DNA of 57,026 nucleotides, taken from the NCBI GenBank assembly GCA_024275975.1, contig JAJRYC010000063.1:1-57026 (forward strand), read 5' to 3'. Source of the DNA: Nitrospirota bacterium (lineage in GTDB: Bacteria > Nitrospirota > Thermodesulfovibrionia > Thermodesulfovibrionales > UBA6898). A model generated the notes under the pieces. That model had not been told where the DNA came from and made no database searches. It was given only the letters and a program-made list of their open reading frames with translations. Position numbers and translations under genes: made by a program. This document shows positions 35,871 to 44,618 of this stretch, one piece after another (within the stretch, counting starts at the first letter, position 1; each line of letters opens with the position of its first letter).

Positions 35871-36335
35871 ATGCTGAGTGAAGCGGCCATAAAGGAAATT
35901 GAGGCAATAAGGGCCAAATATCCCACCGCCCGGGCGGCCCTTCTTCCGGCTATATATGTCGCCCAGAGGGAGTTCGGGTGGCTGTCTCCGGAGGCCTATG
36001 AGGCTGTCTCGGACATACTCGGCATCCCGAAGGCGATTGCCAGGGGCGTTGCGACATTCTACGCTATGTACAGGCATAGACCGATGGGACGAAATGTTGT
36101 TCAGCTCTGCACAAATGTCTCATGCATGATACTGGGCGCGGAAAAACTCGTGGATTTCCTGAAAAACAGGTACTCACTGGAACCCGGCGGAACAGACCCT
36201 GACGGAAGATTTTCACTGGTGATCATGGAATGTATCGGCGCATGCGGAACCGCTCCGGCGATGCTTGTGAATGAGGACTTCTATGAAAATCTCACCGAAA
36301 AATACATAGAAGAGATACTAGGGAAATACAAATAA
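35871..36335 (+). CDS. nuoE: NADH-quinone oxidoreductase subunit E
   Basis: The 24-kDa thioredoxin-like subunit with 154 residues. It carries one [2Fe-2S] cluster with ligands in VQLCTNVSCMILGA (C-x4-C) and MECIGACGTAPAM (C-x3-C). GVATFYAMYRHRPMGRN is the usual central block. This copy has no receiver domain, in contrast to the paralog at 29142-30071, which allows direct comparison of regulated and unregulated forms in one genome. Confidence 0.96.
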   Translation: MLSEAAIKEIEAIRAKYPTARAALLPAIYVAQREFGWLSPEAYEAVSDILGIPKAIARGVATFYAMYRHRPMGRNVVQLCTNVSCMILGAEKLVDFLKNRYSLEPGGTDPDGRFSLVIMECIGACGTAPAMLVNEDFYENLTEKYIEEILGKYK

Positions 36336-36340
36336 AAAAC

Positions 36341-37603
36341 ATGGAAAAGGTGCTTTTAAAAAACATAGATAACCCCGATTCAGCCGATATAGGCGAATAC
36401 CGAAAGGCTGGAGGATATCGGAGTCTTCCGAAGGCCCTTGAGCTGGAACCGAAAGCCATTATCGAGGAAGTGAAGAAGGCCGGACTGAGAGGGCGCGGAG
36501 GAGCGGGATTCCCAGTTGCGATGAAATGGACATTCGCCTCGTCGGACCCCAAGTTTCCCAAGTACCTCCTCTGCAACGCGGACGAAGGGGAACCCGGCAC
36601 GTTTAAAGACCGGCCGATACTCGAGAAAAACCCCCATCTACTTATAGAGGGCATGATCATCTCGGGTTATACCCTTAAAGCGGAATACGGTTATATCTAT
36701 CTAAGAGGTGAATATCCGGAGGCAAAACATATATTGGACAAGGCGATCGCCCAGGCTTATGAAAACGGGTTTCTTGGCGAAAAAATCGCTGGAAAAGATG
36801 TCAGGTTCCATCTCGCGGTCCATCAGGGCGCGGGGGCGTATATCTGCGGCGAGGAGACGGCCCTGATCGAATCACTCGAGGGCGACAGGGGGCAGCCGAG
36901 AATCAAGCCGCCATTCCCGGTCAATGTCGGAGCATTCTCGATGCCGACGGTCGTAAACAATGTCGAGACCCTTTCGAATCTGCCGTACATAATCGAGATC
37001 GGCGGTGAGGCATACTCAAAGATAGGCAGTCCCGACTGTCCGGGCCCGAAACTTTATTGTGTCAGCGGACATATTGAGAAGCCGGGTGTCTACGAACTAC
37101 CGATGGGCACAATCCTCAAAGATATAATTTATACACACTGCGGCGGAATCAAAGGCGGCGGGAAGCTGAAAGCGGTCATTCCCGGCGGTATTTCAACGCC
37201 TGTACTGCCGCCGGACAAATTAGACTGTCCGATGGATTTTGTCAATATGCCGAAGCATGGAAGCATGCTCGGTTCCGGCGCTGTTATTGTTATGGATGAA
37301 AGCGTATGCCTCGTCAAGGTTTGTTACAGGGCGTTGAAGTTTTTCGAGCATGAATCCTGCGGGAAATGCACCCCCTGTCGTGAAGGCACCGGATGGCTCA
37401 GGAGTATCCTCGGAAGGATAGAAGACGGCAGCGGCGTTGACGGCGACATAGAACTTCTGCTGTCGGTCTCGGGCAACATCATGGGCAAAACATTCTGCCC
37501 GCTCGGCGACGGTGCGGCGTCCGTGGTGCAGAACTTCATTAAACATTTCAGACCTGAATTTGAAGATCATATAAAAAACGCAGGGTGTTCCCTGAAGAAT
37601 TAA
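36341..37603 (+). CDS. nuoF: NADH-quinone oxidoreductase subunit F (NADH/FMN site)
   Basis: The 51-kDa subunit with 420 residues that binds NADH, FMN and cluster N3. Motifs are LRGRGGAGFPVAMKWTFA, CNADEGEPGTFKDRPILE, GAYICGEETALIESLEGDRG, and the cluster ligands ESCGKCTPCREGTGW with the final FCPLGDG. Unlike the paralog at 27221, it lacks the thioredoxin-like N-domain and the two C-terminal ferredoxin clusters, which is the standard complex I form. It begins five bases after nuoE. Confidence 0.97.
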   Translation: MEKVLLKNIDNPDSADIGEYRKAGGYRSLPKALELEPKAIIEEVKKAGLRGRGGAGFPVAMKWTFASSDPKFPKYLLCNADEGEPGTFKDRPILEKNPHLLIEGMIISGYTLKAEYGYIYLRGEYPEAKHILDKAIAQAYENGFLGEKIAGKDVRFHLAVHQGAGAYICGEETALIESLEGDRGQPRIKPPFPVNVGAFSMPTVVNNVETLSNLPYIIEIGGEAYSKIGSPDCPGPKLYCVSGHIEKPGVYELPMGTILKDIIYTHCGGIKGGGKLKAVIPGGISTPVLPPDKLDCPMDFVNMPKHGSMLGSGAVIVMDESVCLVKVCYRALKFFEHESCGKCTPCREGTGWLRSILGRIEDGSGVDGDIELLLSVSGNIMGKTFCPLGDGAASVVQNFIKHFRPEFEDHIKNAGCSLKN

Positions 37604-37612
37604 AGGGTTATC

Positions 37613-40198
37613 ATGATAACGGTAAACATAAACGGTAAAGATATAAAACTCGAAAAGGCGGTCACGGTGCTTGAGGCTGCAAGGTCCGCGGGGATCAAGA
37701 TACCGACACTCTGTTATCATGAACAGCTTGAGAAATACGGCGGCTGCAGACTCTGTCTTGTAGAGGTCGAGAAGATGCCGCGACTCCAGACCGCCTGCAC
37801 GCTTATATCGGCTGACGGGATGGTGATCAGGACAGAGACCGAGCAACTGGCCGAGGTCCGCAGGGGTATCCTCGAATTTCTACTCATCAATCATCCACTG
37901 GACTGTCCTTACTGCGACAAGGCGGGCGAATGTGAACTCCAGGACCTTGTGGAGAAATACGGGACGGCCAAGGGGAGATACATGGAGAAGAAGAGAACTG
38001 TCCCCGAAAGCCTGGAAGATCCGGTAATTGTCCGGAATATGGGGAGATGCATCGCCTGCACACGGTGTGTGAGAATGTGTGAGGGTGTCCAGGGCGCATC
38101 GGCCATCGCAGTCATAAACAGGGGCGGGCATTCGCATATCGAGCCCTTTTCGGGAGGCAGGTATGACTGTGAATACTGCGGCAACTGCGTCTCCGTATGC
38201 CCTGTCGGAGCGATCATGTCCAGGCTGCACAGACACAGCTACAGGCCCTGGCAGGTAAAGGAGAATATCGAGACGGTATGTCCTTACTGCGGGGTTGGCT
38301 GCACGGTTATCCTGCAGGTCCGCGATGACGTCATAAAACGGGTTGTTCCCAGGATTGGTTCTGTTGTCAACAACGGGATGCTATGTTCCAGGGGCAGATT
38401 CGGTTATGAATTCGTTGGCAACAGAGAGAGGCTTACATCACCGCTGATAAAAAAGAACGGCGTGTTTGAAGAAGCCACATGGGAAGAGGCAATCAGCCTT
38501 GTCGCCAACAGGCTGAAAGAGGCCAGGGACGGATACGGCGGCGCGGCTGTGGCCGGAATCGCATCGCCAAGATGCACCAACGAGGATAATTTCATCTTCC
38601 AGAAATTCATGAGGGTCGTCCTCGGGACGAATAACATAGACAGCTCGGCGCGGACAGGGTATGCCGGCGCGCAGAGTTTTATCGAAAATATATCCGGACA
38701 GGGCGCAACCGCAAATATCATAGCAGGCCTTTCGAATTCCGATGTTGTCCTGGTGACCGGCGGAGATCCCACAACGGTAAACCCGATACTCGGCCTGCAG
38801 ATCAGGTCCTGCGCCGGAAAAGGCGGCAATATCCTTACAGTTGGCCATGTCAGGGGTCTTAGGCATTTCAACCCGGCGGAACTGAGACCCGCGCTATTTA
38901 CCGAGACCCTCCTGCTTGAGGGAATACTCCACTCACTTAAAAACACAAAGGAATTACCCGGCTCGAACCCGAAGTTTGAAGCGAAGATACGCGAACTCAA
39001 TATTTCGCCCGAAGATATCATAAAGACATGCGGGGTTTCAGAGGAAGATTTCAACGGATTCCTCAAAAAACTCTCTGGGGCCGCCAATCCCGCCATAGTG
39101 ATCGGGAAAGAATTGATCCAGAGCATAGGGAGCAGCTACAAGTTATTTCTGGTCCTGGCGATAAATTATCTTATCAACGGCAGGGTCTATCTGCTTTCCG
39201 AACGCGCGAACGAACAGGGTCTTATTGATATGGGCTGCACGCCCGACTCGCTGCCCGGATGCAGGCCGGTCGCCTATGCTGAATTCAGGAGAAGATATGA
39301 GACGGCATGGAAGACCACAATCCCGGACAAGCCCGGCCTTTCGATCTTTGAGATGATGGATTCGGCTGGAAGCGGGGCGCTGAAAGCCATGTATATAATG
39401 GGGGAAAACCCTTTGTTTAATCTTCCGGAATCTCATGCCTCGGAGGCCGCCCTGAAGAATCTTGACTTCCTGGTTGTGCAGGATATCTTCCTCACAGAGA
39501 CAGGAAAACTTGCCGATGTCGTACTTCCCTCCCTGGGCTGGTCGGAAAAAGAAGGAACATTCACAAATATGGAGCGGAGGATTCAACGCCTGAGGAAGGC
39601 CGTGTACAGAGACGGGATGGAAGACTGGAAGATACTATCCGAGGTCGCAAAAAATATGGGCGTGAAGTTTAACTACGCAGACGCTGAAGAGATTTTCAAT
39701 GAAATCAGCAGGGTCTCGCCACTTCACAGGGACCTGACATACAATGAAATAGAAAAAGGGAACGCCTTATATCCTTACAAAGGCGAGCCTCTCCGGGGCG
39801 TCATGGAAGACATAGTAAGCCATAAAGGCGACAGACTGGATGCCGGTGACAAACTTTATCTCGGACTGGAAAGGCCTTTGTTCCACTCAGGCACCCTGAG
39901 CACAAAGGCCTCCGCGCTTCTACACATCTACCCCGAGGCGGTCGCAACAATCAGTCCGTCAACCGCAGAGAAGTTCTCCCTGAAGCCCGGAGATAAAGTC
40001 AGGGTAACCACAGGCGCCGGTTCGCTTTCACTCCCCGTCGCTGTTGATGATGCTGTCCACGGCTCGCTGGTTATGATCACAAACAACTTCGAGGGAAAAG
40101 GGGCATTCGCATTAATAAAGTATATTGCCGACCCGGTCACGAAAGCCCCTGTGATTGAAGGTATTGAAGTGCATTTAGAAAAGGACGGAACAGTTTAA
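37613..40198 (+). CDS. nuoG: NADH-quinone oxidoreductase subunit G
   Basis: The 75-kDa iron-sulfur subunit with 861 residues. N-terminal clusters: YGGCRLCLVEVEKMPRLQTAC ([2Fe-2S] ligands), HPLDCPYCDKAGECELQ, CIACTRCVRMCEG and CEYCGNCVSVCPVGAI. VCPYCGVGCTVILQV adds the extra N-terminal [4Fe-4S] site typical of formate-dehydrogenase-like NuoG. The remainder is a molybdopterin-oxidoreductase fold without a Sec/Cys metal ligand (SSARTGYAGA at that position), so it is structural. The stop overlaps the nuoH ATG (TAATG). It is an intact paralog of the interrupted copy at 24739-27219. Confidence 0.96.
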   Translation: MITVNINGKDIKLEKAVTVLEAARSAGIKIPTLCYHEQLEKYGGCRLCLVEVEKMPRLQTACTLISADGMVIRTETEQLAEVRRGILEFLLINHPLDCPYCDKAGECELQDLVEKYGTAKGRYMEKKRTVPESLEDPVIVRNMGRCIACTRCVRMCEGVQGASAIAVINRGGHSHIEPFSGGRYDCEYCGNCVSVCPVGAIMSRLHRHSYRPWQVKENIETVCPYCGVGCTVILQVRDDVIKRVVPRIGSVVNNGMLCSRGRFGYEFVGNRERLTSPLIKKNGVFEEATWEEAISLVANRLKEARDGYGGAAVAGIASPRCTNEDNFIFQKFMRVVLGTNNIDSSARTGYAGAQSFIENISGQGATANIIAGLSNSDVVLVTGGDPTTVNPILGLQIRSCAGKGGNILTVGHVRGLRHFNPAELRPALFTETLLLEGILHSLKNTKELPGSNPKFEAKIRELNISPEDIIKTCGVSEEDFNGFLKKLSGAANPAIVIGKELIQSIGSSYKLFLVLAINYLINGRVYLLSERANEQGLIDMGCTPDSLPGCRPVAYAEFRRRYETAWKTTIPDKPGLSIFEMMDSAGSGALKAMYIMGENPLFNLPESHASEAALKNLDFLVVQDIFLTETGKLADVVLPSLGWSEKEGTFTNMERRIQRLRKAVYRDGMEDWKILSEVAKNMGVKFNYADAEEIFNEISRVSPLHRDLTYNEIEKGNALYPYKGEPLRGVMEDIVSHKGDRLDAGDKLYLGLERPLFHSGTLSTKASALLHIYPEAVATISPSTAEKFSLKPGDKVRVTTGAGSLSLPVAVDDAVHGSLVMITNNFEGKGAFALIKYIADPVTKAPVIEGIEVHLEKDGTV

Positions 40199-41250
40199 TG
40201 GAGAAATTTTTTGAGACTATTGTCGCCCCGGGGGCTGTAGATTTCATGCTGTATATAGGAGTAATTCTGCTCAAGGTAATCGTCGTGGTCGTCATAGCAC
40301 TTCTGCATGTAGCCTTCGCCACTTATTTCGAGCGCAAGGTGATGGCCCGCATGCAGCTAAGAATCGGCCCCAGGGAAGTCGGCCCCTTCGGTCTCCTCCA
40401 GCCTTTCGCGGACGGCATCAAATTGTTCTTCAAGGAAGATATTATACCGGCCAACGCGGATAAACCGATATTTTATCTTGCGCCGATCATCTTTTTTGCC
40501 TCCGCCCTCACTTCATTGTCCGTGCTGCCTTTTTTTAGCGGTTTTGTCGTGGCCGATATAAACATAGGGCTGCTCTTCCTCCTTGCGATGTCTTCCCTTG
40601 GGGCATACGGCATCATGATGGCAGGATGGGCATCCGACTCGAAATTCGCGTTCCTCGGCGGGCTCAGGTCGGCCTCGCAGATTATCAGCTACGAGATAGC
40701 GATAGGACTCAGCCTCGTCGGCGTCATAATCATGGCGGGCTCCCTTAACCTTTCCGATATTGTAATAGCACAGCATAATTACCCGACCGGCATGTTCGCG
40801 ATACCCCAGTTCCTGGGTTTTGCTGTATTTCTTGTTGCAGCATTGGCGGAAACCAACAGGCTCCCGTTTGACCTTCCAGAGGCTGAAAGCGAACTTGTAG
40901 CGGGCTATTTCACCGAATACAGCGGATTCCGCTTTGCGATGTTCTTCCTCGGGGAATATACAGGGATGTTAATTATGTCCTCGATCGCTACATTGTGTTT
41001 TCTGGGCGGCTGGACTATCCCGGCCTTCATCACGAATTTCCTGCCGTTCCTGTCTTACGTGCCGGGTATTGTCTGGTTCCTGGCCAAAGTATATTTCCTT
41101 ATGTTCTGCTATTACTGGGTAAGATCGACTTTCCCGAGATACAGATACGACCAGCTTATGGCGATCGGCTGGAAGGTCCTCATCCCCCTGGCGCTTGCTA
41201 ATATAGTATTAACCGGCCTTGTGAAATCCTTGAGTAAGGGACTGCAATGA
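40198..41250 (+). CDS. nuoH: NADH-quinone oxidoreductase subunit H
   Basis: A 350-residue membrane subunit at the junction of the two arms that shapes the quinone tunnel. Markers are ATYFERKVMARMQLRIGPRE and VGPFGLLQPFADGIKLFFKE, plus ALAETNRLPFDLPEAESELV and GYFTEYSGFRFAMFFLGEY. About eight membrane helices. Start and stop overlap the neighbours nuoG and nuoI, indicating tight translational coupling. Confidence 0.97.
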   Translation: MEKFFETIVAPGAVDFMLYIGVILLKVIVVVVIALLHVAFATYFERKVMARMQLRIGPREVGPFGLLQPFADGIKLFFKEDIIPANADKPIFYLAPIIFFASALTSLSVLPFFSGFVVADINIGLLFLLAMSSLGAYGIMMAGWASDSKFAFLGGLRSASQIISYEIAIGLSLVGVIIMAGSLNLSDIVIAQHNYPTGMFAIPQFLGFAVFLVAALAETNRLPFDLPEAESELVAGYFTEYSGFRFAMFFLGEYTGMLIMSSIATLCFLGGWTIPAFITNFLPFLSYVPGIVWFLAKVYFLMFCYYWVRSTFPRYRYDQLMAIGWKVLIPLALANIVLTGLVKSLSKGLQ

Positions 41251-41816
41251 AAAAGGAAGTTTTTTTAAAGAGTATATCGTTTATAGATCTGATAAAGGGG
41301 CTGGCGTTCACCCTGAAGACATTTCTCTTCACCAAACCTGTCACAAGGCGCTACCCCAACAAGGTTAAAATATACGCCCAACCGGGCTTCAGGGGGCTTC
41401 ACGCGCTGGCCAAAGATGAAGATGGCAGGATGAAATGTGTTGGATGCGGCCTCTGCGGGGCATACTGCCCTTCACAGTGTATTCATATCTATACTACTGA
41501 AGGCGAGGACCATAAAAAAGTTGTCGACAGATACGAAGTGGATGTCCTCAGGTGCATCTTCTGTGGTTTTTGTGTCGAGGCCTGTCCGTTCGGCGCCATT
41601 ACACTGACCGAACACTATGAATACTCGGCCTATAAGAAGGAAGATTTTTACATGACAAAGGAAAAACTCCTCGATAACTGGGATAAATATATGTCTGGAG
41701 AGAAAGGTCGAAGGTATTTCCTGGATTTCTGGCGTCCGAAATCAGAGGATTTCACCGGGTATAAGGGGCAGGCCATGTTCAGCAAAACAAAGCCAAAGGA
41801 AAAGGAACAGGTATGA
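41247..41816 (+). CDS. nuoI: NADH-quinone oxidoreductase subunit I (two [4Fe-4S])
   Basis: A 189-residue ferredoxin-like subunit carrying clusters N6a and N6b, seen as CVGCGLCGAYCPSQCI and CIFCGFCVEACPFGAI. The N-terminus is amphipathic and docks on NuoH. The C-terminal tail (about 50 residues after the second cluster) is lysine-rich. It overlaps nuoH and nuoJ by four bases each. Confidence 0.97.
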   Translation: MKKEVFLKSISFIDLIKGLAFTLKTFLFTKPVTRRYPNKVKIYAQPGFRGLHALAKDEDGRMKCVGCGLCGAYCPSQCIHIYTTEGEDHKKVVDRYEVDVLRCIFCGFCVEACPFGAITLTEHYEYSAYKKEDFYMTKEKLLDNWDKYMSGEKGRRYFLDFWRPKSEDFTGYKGQAMFSKTKPKEKEQV

Positions 41817-42328
41817 TACAACAACTATTCTTCGCGTACTTTTCGGCTGCGATAATCCTTCTTTCGGTCCTTGTCATTACGAGAAGGAACCCCGTCCACA
41901 GCGTTATGTGGATGCTCCTTCTATTTTTCCATTTAGCCGGACTTTATCTATTCCTCGGCGCTGAATTCATAGCTGCCATTCAGGTAATCGTCTACGCGGG
42001 AGCGATACTCGTGCTCTTTCTCTTCGTCGTGCTGCTCCTTAACCTTAGAGAGGAACTGAAAACGAACAGGTTTATCACTTCATGGCCCGTCAGTTTAATT
42101 ATCTGCGCCGGAATACTTCTGCTTATCATCAGCTCCCTCAGGGACTTTCTACTGGGTCCAATCGGAAAATATTCAGTTGAATACCTGAGAAAGGAAACCA
42201 ACACAGTAGCGCTGGGAAAGGTTTTATACACCGAATTTCTTTTACCGTTCGAGATAGCATCCCTCGTGCTGCTTGTCGCCATCATCGGCGCGATCGTACT
42301 TGCCAAGAGAAGGGTAAAGAGTCACTGA
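41813..42328 (+). CDS. nuoJ: NADH-quinone oxidoreductase subunit J
   Basis: A 171-residue ND6-like membrane subunit with five predicted helices. The conserved third helix reads GAEFIAAIQVIVYAGAILVL, which contains the pi-bulge region important for coupling. RRNPVHSVMWMLLLFFHLAG is the usual preceding block. It overlaps the nuoI stop as ATGA. Confidence 0.95.
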   Translation: MIQQLFFAYFSAAIILLSVLVITRRNPVHSVMWMLLLFFHLAGLYLFLGAEFIAAIQVIVYAGAILVLFLFVVLLLNLREELKTNRFITSWPVSLIICAGILLLIISSLRDFLLGPIGKYSVEYLRKETNTVALGKVLYTEFLLPFEIASLVLLVAIIGAIVLAKRRVKSH

Positions 42329-42378
42329 AAGGTATATTTAATGCAAAACATGGATAACATAAGATTGGAGAGTGAGGA

Positions 42379-42681
42379 ATGGTCCCTTTAGACTGGTATC
42401 TTATATTGAGCGCAACAGTCTTCATGATCGGGGTCTTCGGGTTCCTGACGAGGAGGAACATAATAATTATGTTCCTGTCGATTGAACTGATGCTGAACGC
42501 GGTCAATATCAGCCTGCTGTCTTTCAGCCACTACATGCAGGACATGAGGGGGCAGATACTTGCCTTCTTCGTTATAGCCGTGGCGGCGGCGGAAGCCGCG
42601 ATAGGGCTCGCGATAATCATAGCGCTATTCAAAAACAAGGCCACTGTTCATGTGGACGAAATGAACGAGATGAAGGGATGA
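42379..42681 (+). CDS. nuoK: NADH-quinone oxidoreductase subunit K
   Basis: A 100-residue ND4L-like subunit with three helices. The conserved acidic residues appear in [17 protein letters not shown] and [17 protein letters not shown], both part of the proton pathway. GAGG lies shortly before the ATG, and nuoL follows after ten bases. Confidence 0.96.
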   Translation: MVPLDWYLILSATVFMIGVFGFLTRRNIIIMFLSIELMLNAVNISLLSFSHYMQDMRGQILAFFVIAVAAAEAAIGLAIIIALFKNKATVHVDEMNEMKG

Positions 42682-42691
42682 GGAGCGGGAG

Positions 42692-44611
42692 ATGAACAAT
42701 TATCTTTTAGTACCTCTGTTGCCGCTTGCGGCGTTTTTGATCAATATCCTGCTGGGAAGGAACATACTCAGGGAGAAGGCTCACTGGGTCTCAATCTTCG
42801 CGGTGGTCGGCTCATGGATAGTCTCGGTGATGATTCTGCTGGATGTTCTGGACGGGAAAACCCTGGACGAGGACGTCTACGCATGGATAATCTCCGGCAC
42901 ATTCAAGGTCTCCGTCGGGGTGCTTATCGACCAGCTCACGGCGGTTATGCTTATCGTCGTAACAACCTGCAGTATGCTTATCCATATATACTCTGTCGGC
43001 TATATGCACGGGGACAAAGGCTATTACAGGTTCTTCGCCTATCTAAGCCTTTTCACTTTTTGCATGCTCATGCTTGTAATGTCCAACAACTTCCTTCAGC
43101 TATACTTTGGATGGGAGGGGGTGGGTCTCTGCTCATACTTCCTCATAGGATTTTATTTCAATAAAAAATCGGCGTCCGATGCCGGCAAAAAGGCATTTAT
43201 AGTCAACCGGTTCGGGGACTTCGGCTTCGGACTCGGGATAATAATTATATTCCTGACGTTCGGGTCCGTTTACTACGGGCCGGTCTTCAGTCAGGCCGGC
43301 AGATTCGCGGAACAGACAGTAAATTTTCTGGGGTATGACGTCCACCTCATGACGCTGATAGCGCTCCTCCTTTTCTGCGGGGCGATAGGAAAATCAGCGC
43401 AGATGCCCCTTCATGTATGGCTTCCAGACGCCATGGAGGGCCCGACTCCGGTCAGCGCCCTCATCCATGCCGCCACCATGGTTACAGCCGGTGTATTTCT
43501 GATTGCACGGTGCAGCCCGATATTCAACCTTTCCGAGGTGGCAATGGTGCTGGTGGCCTTAACAGGCGCCATAACATCCCTTTTTGCAGCCTCGATCGCC
43601 CTTGTACAGAAAGACATAAAACGGATTATCGCCTATTCCACCATAAGCCAGCTGGGGTATATGTTCCTTGCGTGCGGAGTCGGGGCGTATACAGCCGGTG
43701 TATTCCATCTTTACACCCATGCCTTTTTCAAGGCGCTCCTCTTCCTCTGCGCCGGCAGTGTGATGCATGCCATGTCGGGAGAACTCAATATACAGAAAAT
43801 GGGCGGGCTGAAAAAATATATGCCGGTGACATACTGGACCATGCTCTTTGCATCCCTGAGCATCTCCGGGGTCCCCGGGTTTGCAGGCTTCTTCAGCAAG
43901 GACGAGATACTCTGGCTTGCATATGCGGGGACAAATCCAGTGGGTAAATTAGTATGGGCGATCGGGACAATCGTCGCGTTCATGACCGCGTTCTATTCAT
44001 TCAGGCTTATATTCCTCACCTTCCATGGTGAGTTCAGGGGCACGGAGGAGCAGAAGCACCATCTCCACGAGTCACCAAAGAGCATGACCATACCGCTCAT
44101 ACTGCTCTGCGCAGGGGCTGTCGGCGCCGGATGGGTCGGCATCCCGCATCTACTTGGAGGCGGGGCTCATTTTACCGAATTCATGAAACCCCTCTTCGGC
44201 CATCCAGAGACCGTCGGCACACATGAGGAAGAAGGTATGCTCATGATGATATCCGTAATCGCGGGATTCTCGGGTATCGGGCTTGCGGCATTATTCTATC
44301 TCAAGAGGACGGACATCCCCCTGAAACTCGGACAACAGTTCAGTTCTGTTTACAGGGTGCTTTTTAATAAGTATTATGTGGATGAGCTTTACAGTTTTAT
44401 AATCGTAAGACCGGCGATATGGACAGGGCGGAACATACTGGCGGGCATTACCGATGCAAAAATTATCGAGTCCGTAGTCAACGGAGTTCCGAATGCTATC
44501 GGCGGATTCAGCAGGGCGCTCAGAAAGATACAGACAGGAGTTCTGCATCACTATGCGGCAGTCATGGCGCTTGGACTATTAATCATTTTAGCGGTTATGC
44601 TTTTGGGGTGA
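42692..44611 (+). CDS. nuoL: NADH-quinone oxidoreductase subunit L (antiporter-like)
   Basis: A 639-residue antiporter-like proton-pumping subunit. Markers are FLQLYFGWEGVGLCSYFLIG with the key Glu, KSAQMPLHVWLPDAMEGPTP with the key Lys, and LIHAATMVTAGVFLIARC. KRIIAYSTISQLGYMFLACG and HAFFKALLFLCAGSVMHAM follow. The C-terminus contains the long amphipathic lateral helix region characteristic of NuoL. GGAG precedes the start. Confidence 0.97.
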   Translation: MNNYLLVPLLPLAAFLINILLGRNILREKAHWVSIFAVVGSWIVSVMILLDVLDGKTLDEDVYAWIISGTFKVSVGVLIDQLTAVMLIVVTTCSMLIHIYSVGYMHGDKGYYRFFAYLSLFTFCMLMLVMSNNFLQLYFGWEGVGLCSYFLIGFYFNKKSASDAGKKAFIVNRFGDFGFGLGIIIIFLTFGSVYYGPVFSQAGRFAEQTVNFLGYDVHLMTLIALLLFCGAIGKSAQMPLHVWLPDAMEGPTPVSALIHAATMVTAGVFLIARCSPIFNLSEVAMVLVALTGAITSLFAASIALVQKDIKRIIAYSTISQLGYMFLACGVGAYTAGVFHLYTHAFFKALLFLCAGSVMHAMSGELNIQKMGGLKKYMPVTYWTMLFASLSISGVPGFAGFFSKDEILWLAYAGTNPVGKLVWAIGTIVAFMTAFYSFRLIFLTFHGEFRGTEEQKHHLHESPKSMTIPLILLCAGAVGAGWVGIPHLLGGGAHFTEFMKPLFGHPETVGTHEEEGMLMMISVIAGFSGIGLAALFYLKRTDIPLKLGQQFSSVYRVLFNKYYVDELYSFIIVRPAIWTGRNILAGITDAKIIESVVNGVPNAIGGFSRALRKIQTGVLHHYAAVMALGLLIILAVMLLG

Positions 44612-44618
44612 TTCTACA

